Of a stretch of DNA of 64,000 nt, positions 32,205 through 41,559 are shown one piece after another. Source of the DNA: Galeopsis tetrahit (lineage: Eukaryota; Streptophyta; Magnoliopsida; Lamiales; Lamiaceae). A program made the position numbers and the translations under genes. The notes beneath the pieces were generated by a model. The model was not told the DNA's origin. It saw nothing but the letters and a program-made list of their open reading frames with translations, and did no database searches. Positions within the stretch are counted from its first letter, which is position 1. Every line of letters starts with the position of its first letter. The DNA lies in contig OY776122.1 of NCBI GenBank assembly GCA_963675135.1, positions 85,260,472-85,324,471 on the forward strand, read 5' to 3'.

Positions 32205-32386
32205 GGCTCGACTCGATTACATATATATAAATATATACTCCATAAATTATATATTAAAACCAAAATATTGTAGGAAATATTATCCAAGCTCGATAAAACT
32301 CGCGAGCCTTTTGAGTCGAGTATTTATGAGCTCTAACTCTGTATTAATGCTCGAGTAGCTCAAAACTCGACTCACTTACATCCCTA
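32205..32386 (-). mobile_element. hAT MITE relic
   Basis: Inverse orientation of the 45117-45593 MITE: GGGATGTAAGTGAGTCGAG, TCGAGTAGCT, GAGCTCATAAATACTCG, GGCTCGCGAG are shared. Only one end is present. It lies inside the CACTA element. Confidence 0.65.
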
Positions 32387-32770
32387 TTGTTAATTGATTT
32401 TTTTTTTTTTACGATTTATTAAAATAAAAGATTAAATTAATTTATAAAGTATATATATATAAGGTATATATGGGGGTGGGTCCGTGTGGGTTCGGGTAAG
32501 CGAAATTTTGAAACGAATGTAGAGATTAGAGAAGACAAATCGTCGTTTCTAATTATATATAGACGACATTTGCTAGATCGATTCTAGACTCGGATACAAA
32601 AACAGGCCGTTGACATTAGAGACGGAAAAATACGGTGTCAAATTCCGTCCCTTATATATACGATGAAAATAGAAATGGGAAAACCGTTTCAAATGCCTTT
32701 TCTAACCTGTTTAGAGATCGATTTTACGGTATCTAATGTTTCCCTAAATCTCAGTTTTTTTGTAGTGTAT

Positions 32771-33717
32771 AAATAATGTTATGTTTCATTTTCAATTATA
32801 TTAACTTACATGTTTCGAATAGAGTTAATGCGACATTTTAGTTATAAAGTTAATGTTACGTTTACGTACCCAGTTGCACATGCAACTGGTGAACATGAGA
32901 CCGACCCTCGGAAACAAGTTACGGTGCATTCACTTTAACTAACAAAAATATAAATATTTTTTTGGTTAAATTATGTTTAGATTTATTGACGAAATGGGTT
33001 GTTATTGCTTTAAAAAGTGAAGGATGATCGAATAATTTGGGTGGTCATGATCGATCATGATGACAAAATTTTCACCACCCGTGACTCCTCGGCCTTTTGT
33101 TCATGTACTTGCATCATCATGTGAACTAATTAGTTTATTGAGTACTGCAATTATTATTTTTGCATGGTAATCAAATTATACATTCGATGCTGATTTCCAT
33201 TTTCAATAATTAGATGTTCATCTTGATGGGAGGATTAATTAATTAGAAAAAGAATAAATAATGGTTTCCATTTTCATTAATTAGATGTTGGGAGAATTTA
33301 ATTTTAGAATTAAAAAGAATAAATAATAATGGAAGGCGAATATATATTGGTTGCTTAATTACCTGTATGAAAAAATTGTACTAGTATTTTGTATGAAACC
33401 GATTGCTAAAAAAAACAAGGGCAAAGTTATAAGTAGACATTTAGTGAAGAAAGGGGGAAGGAAAAAAGGAGAATGCGTGAGGTAGATTATGATGTTGCAG
33501 CAACTTGCATGTCTAGGGCAAAGACAGTGTAAATCAATACATCCTTACAAAACATCCTTAGCTAGCTAATATCTAAAATAAATAATTTTGCAAACTTCCA
33601 AACCTTTGAAAGTGATATGGCCAAGCCGGGCTAGGCTTAATTATACTCCTAGCTAGCTATTTAATTTATAATTAAAATATTTGCATGTAAGTAATGTATA
33701 TATGGAGGACTTTTTAG
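32771..33717. other. Upstream region of the hybrid glycine-rich protein gene
   Basis: AT-rich. No coding sequence. It includes the likely promoter of the 33781 gene; no individual regulatory motif beyond TATA can be supported. Confidence 0.4.
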
Positions 33718-33725
33718 TATAAAAG
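33718..33725 (+). promoter_or_regulatory. TATA box of the hybrid glycine-rich protein gene
   Basis: TATAAAAG, 56 bp upstream of the ATG at 33781; this spacing leaves a short 5' UTR of about 25-30 nt. Confidence 0.7.
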
Positions 33726-33780
33726 GCAAACTTCATTGATCAATCTCTTCACCATAAATCTTATTGAGAAATATTAATCA

Positions 33781-34452
33781 ATGGGTTCCAAAGCCCAACT
33801 TTTTCTCTCCCTTAACCTTCTTTTTTACATCCTATTTGCAAATGCATGTGGCACTAATTGTAACAAACCCCCTTCTCACAAACCCGGCAATGGACACGGC
33901 AGTCGTGGCAACTATGGCGGCGGTGGCAACAATGGTGGAGGCGGAAATGGTGGTGGAGGGAACAACGGCGGTGGCGGAAATGGTGGTGGAGGGAACAATG
34001 GCGGTGGTGGTGGCAATGGCGGTGGCGGAAATGGTGGTGGTGGTGGCAATGGCGGTGGTGGAAATGGTGGCGGTGGAGGAAATGGCGGTGGTGGAAATGG
34101 TGGCGGTGGCGGAAATGGTGGTGGTGGTGGCGGAAATGGTGGGGGTGGAAATGGTGGTGGTGGTGGTGGCGGCGGCGGCGGGGGAGGCAACAACTCGACT
34201 AGGTGCCCGAGGGATGCGCTGCAACTAGGCGTATGTGCGAATGTACTTGGATTGATTAACGTGGTGATCGGAAGCCCTCCGACCCTCCCTTGTTGCGCCC
34301 TACTGGCAGGGCTGGTAGACCTCGAGGCCGCGGTCTGCCTTTGCACTGCCATTAGGGCCAACATATTGGGCATTAATCTCAACGTGCCCATTACTCTTAC
34401 CTTGCTCCTCAATGTGTGTGGAAGGAATCCTCCTCCGGGATTTGTGTGTTAA
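33781..34452 (+). CDS. Hybrid glycine-rich protein with 8-cysteine (LTP-like) domain
   Basis: 223 residues, single exon, ATG near the TATA box. A secretory signal peptide (hydrophobic LFLSLNLLFYILFANA) is followed by a Lys/Pro/His stretch with two Cys, then about 90 residues of GGGGN/GGNGG repeats (about 45-135), then the eight-cysteine motif: RCPRDALQLGVC, PCCALL, CLCTAI, LLNVC, FVC, in the order C-C-CC-CxC-C-C. This is the C-terminal domain of DC2.15/EARLI1-type hybrid proline-rich proteins, here with Gly in place of the Pro-rich linker. Such proteins are secreted to the cell wall; lipid binding is inferred. TATA and polyA signals fit an expressed gene. Confidence 0.93.
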   Translation: MGSKAQLFLSLNLLFYILFANACGTNCNKPPSHKPGNGHGSRGNYGGGGNNGGGGNGGGGNNGGGGNGGGGNNGGGGGNGGGGNGGGGGNGGGGNGGGGGNGGGGNGGGGGNGGGGGGNGGGGNGGGGGGGGGGGGNNSTRCPRDALQLGVCANVLGLINVVIGSPPTLPCCALLAGLVDLEAAVCLCTAIRANILGINLNVPITLTLLLNVCGRNPPPGFVC

Positions 34453-34633
34453 TTAGCTCAATACATACATGCATGATTTTATATTATATTGTTGCGTACG
34501 TTGCATCTTATAATTATATATTTTGCAAGAGTGTGTTATTATTTTAAATAATTTGTGAGTCATTGTGAGAGCTAGTTAACTGGTTGGTTTTAAATGTATT
34601 TCCAAGTATGAAAAAGTTATTCTTCTATGAATG

Positions 34634-34639
34634 AATAAA
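34634..34639 (+). terminator. Polyadenylation signal of the hybrid glycine-rich protein gene
   Basis: AATAAA in GAATGAATAAAATTTG, about 180 bp after the stop codon. Confidence 0.55.
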
Positions 34640-35930
34640 ATTTGTGTTTCTACTTTATTAATTATTATTATATTATTATTGTATATCTTATTTAAAATTA
34701 TAACCGATGCCATTAAAGATCGACCCAATCTATGCTCGGAGAAACCCCCAAAATGGACCTCAGTATTGTTAATGAATTCATCCAAGTATAACTCCATAAC
34801 TAGAAAGGTAATACTATATATGCAAACTGCTATTTAAATGATGTGTAATGTTTTGTTTTATGTCATATATGGATTCGGCCGGAAAACCCCCCCCAAAATG
34901 AAGAGCAAATGATGTTGATTAATTTCTGGAAATTTGATCTAATTTCCGGCCACGTGAGGACCAAAATCGAGCAAATCAAATAATTGTGAGATTAAACCAT
35001 TCTAAATGTTAGTTGTGGAACTAAATTAAAAAAGGTAATAAGTTATACACACGGAACCAATTTGAGACCATGCATGTATTTATTCAATTCATTTAGGAAT
35101 TAGGACTCAATATACGATTATGAGACCGTCTCACATTGTAATGTAATATGCAGATTTTTGGTGAAAAGTAATACGGAGTATACTACAATTTTTTTAACAC
35201 CTCAAAAGTAATTACCTGTTACGTACTGGTAAAATTAACACAGTTTGGTGAATATTTATGCCAAACACTTAGGTATTAGTATTTGGTTGAGATTAATATA
35301 TGCTACCTAGGCTGATTTCCTGTTTCGATACCCATAAATTAAAGTTAGCCAGTTAGATTTGCTTGAAAGAAGTTCATTTCATGAATATATTTTTGAAGTT
35401 GAATTACAAAAATCACATCAAAATTTATTAAAATTAATTAATTACTGAAAGAATCTCTCGTGATATGAAATTAATATTATAAAATACACTCTTAAGTCTT
35501 AACAAATTAACAGTTACATACTATATGGGTACGTTTGGTTTTAAAGAAAACATTGGATTGACTGAATTTTCCCAGCTTTTCTTAGGTTTGGTTTGTGGGT
35601 TTAAGGCCCGAGAAAGAAGTTGGGCCCGAGACAACTTTCTCACTTAAACCCACCACACCGTGATTTTCTGTCCTTAGGTGGAGGTGAGTTTAATTAGTTC
35701 AGTTTTGGTTCCATATAAAGGTCAATGTGAAAAGTCCATCTTACCCCTCAATTTAATAAAAAAATTCCGAATGAGACATGGTAGCTGCATTTTTACTAAT
35801 GAAACAACTTAATTATGCAAAAATAGTTTTTAGGCGAAACAACTTAATTATGTAATTGGTTTGTAGATATAATTCCGTTCTTAATTTTATTTTAATTCCT
35901 AAATTGCATCTCTAAAACAATGTAGGAGAT
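34640..35930. other. AT-rich intergenic DNA, with a partial MITE-like end
   Basis: No gene recognised. From 35526, GGGTACGTTTGGTTT and TTTAAGGCCCGAGAAAGAAG resemble the left part of the 29813 MITE (GGGTGTGTTTGGTTTG, AGAAGGCCCGAG), but no right end or duplication is found. Confidence 0.45.
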
Positions 35931-36480
35931 AAATGGTAAGATCACTTATAATTAACCCTTTAATTACACGCGTGTAAATTTTCTTAAAAGTGAGGGAGTA
36001 GTTTTTACTGGACAATTTTTTGTGTGACATGTGTAAAATTGACCCGTAGTTAAAAAGACGTTAAACCTTTTTTTAATTATGGTGAAGTTGACATATATGA
36101 ACGAAATATTTTTTATCACGCATTAATTTTGCATAGAAGACAAGTAATTTTACTTCATAAAAGACATTAGGCATTCTAGAAAAATATATTATTACTATTT
36201 CATTTTCATTAAATCCGCTACACAAAAGTTTGTATAAGACAATCTCATACAGTCATACTCCCTTCGTTTCGTAAAGATTGTCGCATTTCTTATTTTATAT
36301 ATAATTAAAGAACATATTTTTTTACACTTTTTTTTTCACCATTCCTTTACCTTTTTCCAAAAAAAAAAGGTTATTAATATATTTCCATAAAAAATAAGGG
36401 ATATCATTGGTAAAATTAGAAAAAAGGACAAACTTTTCGAAATAAAATTTAAGATCAAATGTGACAAATTTTGGGGGAAA
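35931..36480 (+). repeat. Segmental duplicate of the far upstream region of the cysteine-rich peptide genes
   Basis: Collinear with 44950-45990 (minus its hAT MITE) and 47130-47690: GTGTAAATTTTCTTAAAAGTG, AAGTTGACATATATGAACG, TTTTTATCACGCATTAATTT, GAGGCATTCTAGAAAAATAT. It precedes gene copy 1 but is separated from its proximal promoter by a 2.4-kb insert. It holds the left 223 bp of a Stowaway MITE (from 36258). Confidence 0.85.
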
Positions 36481-37124
36481 AACAATATAGGATAAACCAC
36501 CCCTAGTGTTTAAGATTCAAGCTAAATTTTTTTAAAGTTTCAATTAAAGACAAAATGCCACATAATTGCGCAATTTTCAATTAAAATTACTTTCCTAAAA
36601 TTCGAGATCATTTATTCTGTCTGTGCACATACGATACTCTCTACTGAAGATTTCTGAAGAATCCAACACTATCTGCACAGAAAATGATTGAAGGTATGTT
36701 TGTTTCGTCTTTTCATCTACTGCATGTCATGGTTTGATCCTTCGTTTGTTTGTACAAATGAGTTTTCGCATGTAAGAAGTCGTTCGTTTTTTAAGTTGTG
36801 CATTTGATATTCTTGATATTTTTGATATATTGGAATTTATGATTAGCGTAATTTATGTGCATTGCATATTTATAGGATATTTTTGATAGTTTGATGCATA
36901 TATATAATATGTGCATTGCATATTTATAGGGGATGCATATATGTAATATGTGCATTGCATAATAATAATATAAGACTTTATCATAAATTCTCTAATAATT
37001 ATGATTTTCCTAGTTCGTTAAGTAAATAAACTATTGAATCTAAAAATTACATTACACGAAAATACACGGAATATGCATTATACATACAAATATATGCAAT
37101 AAATTGAATTTATATATGCAACTA

Positions 37125-37222
37125 AATATTCAAAACAACCTCCACTAGCCCATATTCAGTCAATGATGTGGAGTACTCTTTTATTCACTCTCCATCTCGT
37201 GTTTCCAAGAGTATCCAGTGCC
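37125..37222 (-). pseudogene. Exon fragment of a phage-type (RPOT) RNA polymerase gene
   Basis: On the minus strand an intron acceptor TTTCTTTACAG precedes an exon reading ALDTLGNTRWRVNKRVL, HIID, TGA, IWASGG. This matches the conserved N-terminal domain of plant nuclear-encoded single-subunit organellar RNA polymerases (RPOT). The TGA at the place of a conserved Arg is what CGA-to-TGA would give. No other RPOT exon is seen around it, so it is an isolated, dead fragment. Confidence 0.78.
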
Positions 37223-38159
37223 TGTAAAGAAAATGTAGTAAATTTAAAGCTCGTTTGACCGAGCTTATAAGCATTCAAAAGGTGTTTGGTAAAAAGGATT
37301 TTTCACAACTAATATGATCTTAAAATATTAAGTATTAGAGTTAGTTACTTTTCAGTTTTATTAGTAGATAAACTACTAATTAGTTATAAGCAGTTATTAG
37401 ATTAAGGATTAGTATAAAAGGAGTTCATCTCCTCATTCTGTAAATACCGTTTTGATCAATTCTAAAATACAGATCTTGCATTCTTTCAATTCTTTTGGTT
37501 CTATGGCTTGATATGGTACCAACACCCCAACTTGTTTTCTCTAAATGGCCACCGTTTTTCTAAATATTTCCAAAATTCACGTAGACATTGTTCGATTACG
37601 TTCGATACTCGACTCCCTGGAACGTGTGCTCTGCTTCATAAGTCAATTCTATTAAAAAAATGGTGTAAGCGTTATACAGTATATACAAAAAAAAATATGT
37701 GCATATATAAAACCTTTCTCTTGAATCTAGGCCAATCGAATAAGGAAAACAACAGACTTATCAGATCAAAATAAAAATACAATGGAAACTAGGATAAAAT
37801 CATATCATAAAATATTTTAAAGGATTTACACAAATCACGATACTTAGTCCGACAAAAAAATATTAAAATATTCTTCTTGTATGCAATAAAAAAGAAAAGG
37901 GACTAGTCTTATGTGAAATATTTCATACATTTCAGCCATTCACACTTACCTTCTTTATAAATACATCCACTGACAGCTTAATCCACATTTATTATAACTA
38001 CACTGACAGTTCAATTCACACCCATATTTTTTATAAGTACACTAGCTCATTAGCAGAAATTGTACTTAGTCGTCTTCTCCGAGCAGTTTTCGGCCACCCC
38101 ATGCTGCGGCCGAAAGCTGCAATTTAAGACGGCCTTAATCTTTAAATATTTACTATTTC

Positions 38160-38595
38160 TTTAAACATTCTTTAATAATTATTATGAATCAAGGTTATCT
38201 TATATTATTACATGCAATAATATATGTTACTATATGTTATAATGTGAGTTACTTAATCAATAAAAATTCTAGAAAAAAATATTACATAAAAGAATCGGTA
38301 TTAATATATAAAAAATTATATGTTACTACATACTACAATTTGAATTACTACATTGGATATGCGTTTGTTACTATATGTAACTTTATCAAATGATTTGCAT
38401 TACAACATGGTTATTGTGTTTACTACATGCGATAATATATGTTACTACGTATTATAATGTGAGTTACTACATTAACAAAAACACTAGAAAAAAACATGTT
38501 ACTAAATAAAATAGTTTGTGTTATTACTACATAAAATAATGTGTGTTACTACATATTACAATTTGAATTACTACATTTAATATCCCGGGTTCGGC
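38160..38595 (+). repeat. AT-rich irregular repeats
   Basis: TGTTACTACATATTACAATTTGAATTACTACAT-type units recur four or five times (about 38215, 38325, 38440, 38535) with variation; ~100-bp spacing. No coding potential. Confidence 0.6.
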
Positions 38596-38865
38596 AATAA
38601 AATAAAAGATAAAAAAATCACAGAAACTGGTAAAATAAACAGGTTAAATTTTTTTGTCAAAATTAGAACACAAGCGGGCCAGTTGACAAATAAAATAATA
38701 ATTAACCCAAATGAATTAATGGTGACCCAATAATATATATTTTCAGCCCATTAACTTAATAAGTCAATATTTTCAGTCCAATTGACTTAATTGATCATTA
38801 TTGCATGTATGCAATATTACATACTATAAGTTTTTGTGAAAGAAAAGAAACCGAGGGTGTACATG

Positions 38866-39066
38866 ATTATAATTATGGAGAAAAGCTAACTCAAATAACA
38901 AGAGTATCATAAATGCGTAAATAAGTTTCAATTTAGATTAAATTGAGGTGTTATGAATATAATGCATTTATGAATTCGTTAGAATTAGCTTATGACATTA
39001 ATCCATATATATATGAGAAGAATTTAAGCTTTGTAGAGGCATTATATTCAATTAAAAAATATAAAC
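38866..39066 (+). promoter_or_regulatory. Conserved proximal promoter of cysteine-rich peptide gene 1
   Basis: Near-identical to 46196-46384 and 47730-47899: AGAGTATCATAAATGCGTAAA, TTTCAATTTAGATTAAATTG, then a CCATATATATATG TATA-like stretch about 55 bp before the ATG. Conservation across copies points to a real promoter; no factor site is assigned. A fourth copy without a gene is at 40381. Confidence 0.7.
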
Positions 39067-39486
39067 ATGAAATCTGAATTTAAGATCAATATGATGAAGA
39101 ATGTAGGTTTGATGATAATAATCATGGGAGCATTAATCCTAAATAGATGTGAAGCACTTAAAAAAAAGAGTGAAGAAGGGGTACAATTCGTAAACCCGCC
39201 TGCTTGCGATTCGAGTAAGCACAATGGAGACAGTTGCACGAATATTTTGATGCCCAAATGTCGAAATTCAATTGTTTCCTTCATAAGCTGCAAAGACGGA
39301 TATTCTCATATTCAAGAGGATATATTGAATATTTGCTGCCAAGACTTTAAGTGCAATTTTCCTTGGGAACCATGCTTCAACAATTTAATAGTTGCAGGCA
39401 TTTTAAAAGAGAATCCTTGTAATAATACATATGAGACGAAGGAGAGAGCTCATTATATTTGGAACATTTGTAATGTTATCAATTGA
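39067..39486 (+). CDS. Secreted 10-cysteine peptide, copy 1
   Basis: 139 residues, single exon. N-terminal signal peptide (VGLMIIIMGALIL, likely cut after CEA near residue 30); the mature ~108 residues have ten Cys: ACD, SCT, KCR, SCK, CC, KCN, PCF, PCN, ICN. One N-glycosylation sequon (CNNTYE). The pattern KCRNSIVSFISC...ICCQDFKC...NPC loosely resembles prolamin-like (ECA1-type) plant peptides, but ten Cys and the tail do not fit exactly; this is inference. No membrane segment after the signal. Conserved in two further copies at 46385 and 47900, with mostly conservative changes, so probably functional. Function unknown. Confidence 0.85.
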   Translation: MKSEFKINMMKNVGLMIIIMGALILNRCEALKKKSEEGVQFVNPPACDSSKHNGDSCTNILMPKCRNSIVSFISCKDGYSHIQEDILNICCQDFKCNFPWEPCFNNLIVAGILKENPCNNTYETKERAHYIWNICNVIN

Positions 39487-40380
39487 GACGCTCACATGTT
39501 GTATTATAATATTATTTAATAATAAACGATTTTACTTTGATCGTATGCAGCATAATATTAGTGCATGGTGACTAAAGAGCATCTAGGACAAATGTAGTAT
39601 TTTAAAATGAAAATGTAAGCAATGTATTATTTAATAATTAGTTATCAGTTTGATCTATCAGAATTAATTATGCATATATTAATTAATCAAAGACTGCAAG
39701 TTATATACAAAAAAATAAAAATCAAATTCATGTGTGTGTTTAATAAAGATGAGAAAAGATAAAGTGTTAGAGTGCTCAAAAAAACAAAAGGAAAAGAATT
39801 GATAATGATATGATGAATGGAAATACTCTGGAAAATTAGTACATATCCTTGATATTATAATATTTCAGTTGCATAATTATACATTCTATAGCTTTATACA
39901 ATGATGCCAAAATGCAAATGGGGGCTGATGCAGCAGCGAAAGAAAGCTTATAAAAGAAGAATGTACGAAGATATGGTTGGGTGAAAATGAAATTAGACGT
40001 CACTTAAACAAATTAAATGTTGTCTAGGTGGGTGCAGTCTAGACAATCGTTTATTAGAGTTTATAAATAAAATAAAAAAGTTTGAATAATAGAGAACCAC
40101 GTTGTCTAAATCTTTCTAGAAATTGTTTCAAAATTTCTCCCAAATTTTCGATGGCACTTGCATTTTTTTGTCTTATCTTCTTTATTTAAATGTCTTGATT
40201 CAAATTGATGATTTTTTTTAGTATGAATTATCTTTAATTATATGCATTTATTATGATATTATTGTGATTTTTAGGTATAAACAAAAATTAGACTAACCAA
40301 ATTGATGATGAAAGCACAAGACTTTCTTATAATACACACCTAAACAAGAGTTGGGGTATTACACTACCATTACTAATTAG
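39487..40380. other. 3' flank of peptide gene 1
   Basis: AT-rich. 39660-39900 matches the 3' flank of copy 3 (48480-48527 then 53495-53630), so the duplicated segment includes downstream DNA. No gene seen. Confidence 0.6.
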
Positions 40381-40468
40381 AGCATCATAAATGCGTAGAT
40401 AAGTTTCAATTTAGATTAAATTGAGGTGTTATGAATATAATGCATTTATGAATTAGTTTGAATTAGCG
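40381..40468 (+). repeat. Orphan promoter copy of the peptide gene family
   Basis: AGCATCATAAATGCGTAGATAAG...AATGCATTTATGAATTAG matches the proximal promoter at 38884-38990, then homology stops and no peptide gene follows. Remnant of a fourth copy cut by the DNA to its right. Confidence 0.8.
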
Positions 40469-40745
40469 ATATCAGATCCATTTGCCGACTCCAATTCTAC
40501 GGTCAATCTTATTTTTTCAATGGGGTGTCTTGAATGTCGGAAATGCTGTTGAAAGATGAATTGAATTCTCCTCGTGGGATATCTTTACTATGAATTCCTA
40601 CGAATTATTTCATTTCTTCCCCTTTTATGCGTCATAGTATGACCTATTGTATTGGTATGGGTATGGCTTTTGAGATAGTCTTTGGAGCCGGGAATCCTTT
40701 TTCAGGTTGTTGTCAACACCAGTTTGCTCTAAAGATTGGTCTACG
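40469..40745. other. Unassigned DNA between orphan promoter and element C
   Basis: No open frame and no recognised element. It differs in composition from the AT-rich flanks. It may be the degraded 3' part of element C or separate. Confidence 0.35.
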
Positions 40746-40747
40746 TT

Positions 40748-41508
40748 TTACCCAGTATTAACAAAAGCATCCCTCGCCCTGTCATCGAGTTCACTACCCA
40801 GACTCAAATCCTTTGAAGAACTTGCCTTCATATTATTAAAGCTTCCATGATGCTGCTCGGCAATACGTTGTGAGTTCTGTGAACCCGGCAACTCCTGGAC
40901 ATTATCCAAAAGCGCAATGTCCTGTGAATCACCCCCTGGATTCAAACTCCTGTAAACACTGTTCCACTGGGATCAGCCTGTTTGTTTTCAGTGTAGATGG
41001 TGATAGGTAGAGCTGAAGATTCCGGCGGATCTACATTATCAACAAACTTTACCTTCACTTTTTCAAGAATCGCTGGGTCCGATGGGAATTCCTCTTCCCC
41101 GAATCCGACCACCACGTCTTCACATTCTTGGATGTACTCGCTGAAGTCGCCGATCATGTCCAAGGTACTTTTGAACATGATATTAATGTATCAGCCTGAG
41201 TCGACTAGCAGCCGATGGACTATAACTCCCATGATCCTCGCCGTGATGACGAGCGCATCATTGTTCGGCATCACTATGTCGTTGAGATCATCCTCCGAGA
41301 ATATAACTTGATGGGATGGAGGTTTCTCGTTTGCGGCGACCACCGAAACTTGGTGTACATTCTCCAAAGCCCGTTCCTCCATGCGACAGCGTCGATTGGA
41401 GAGATTGCTTTTTAGTTCTAGACCCCCAACTGGGCCATCGATTACGCTTGTATTCATTACACCCTGCTGGTTCACATTGTCGACCATTCGATTGTTGCGA
41501 GGAGCCAC
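40748..41508 (-). pseudogene. Protease region of element C
   Basis: Reads IMGVIVHRLLVDSG at 41240-41191, the aspartic protease D-S-G. A TGA follows immediately (41190-41188), then the frame is open with INIMFKSTLDMIGDFSEY. A further frame (40945-40748) has no recognised domain. The RT is not present. Dead. Confidence 0.7.
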
Positions 41509-41559
41509 TGGTGGAGCCCCAATTCTTGCCTGGACGTTTGGGGTTTGAACTCTTCCCTG

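Larger units (their letters stand above)
31046..32767. mobile_element. Non-autonomous CACTA (CMC/EnSpm) element
   Basis: Left end CACTAACAAAAAAGAG, right end TTTTTTTGTAGTG, inverse of CACTACAAAAAAA. The 3-bp target duplication TAT is at 31043-31045 and 32768-32770. Subterminal motifs of the CGTCTCTAAT/AGACGG kind recur at both sides (31073, 31299, 32540). It encodes no transposase. Without the nested solo LTR and its duplication it would be about 990 bp. Confidence 0.82.
36481..38835. other. 2.4-kb insert splitting the upstream region of peptide gene 1
   Basis: Homology to the two other copies stops near 36478 and resumes at about 38836 (ACCGAGGGTGTACA against ACGGAAGGAGTACA), inside the Stowaway MITE. 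The interior contains an RPOT exon fragment (37125-37222), a possible copia LTR relic (about 37330-37507, with TATAAAAG at 37412) and AT-rich repeats (38160-38590). No transposon ends are recognised. Confidence 0.6.

Noticed and set aside
33764..34412. Long frames opposite to or overlapping the glycine-rich gene (Pro-rich or Thr/Ala-rich)
   Set aside because: They are shadows of the GGN repeats; only the 33781 frame has a signal peptide and the 8-Cys domain.
35526..35930. A third full Harbinger-like MITE
   Set aside because: Only the left part resembles the 29813 element; no right end or TAA pair.
37330..37507. Solo copia LTR with a degenerate PBS
   Set aside because: TATAAAAG and a TGGTACCAAC stretch suggest it, but no clear TG start, CA end or target duplication was found; mentioned only within the insert.
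38184..38393. 69-codon frame in the AT-rich repeats
   Set aside because: Low-complexity, made of the repeat itself, no homology to any domain I know.
40469..40745. Possible organelle-derived DNA
   Set aside because: The composition drew attention but I could not match any organelle gene, so no call is made.
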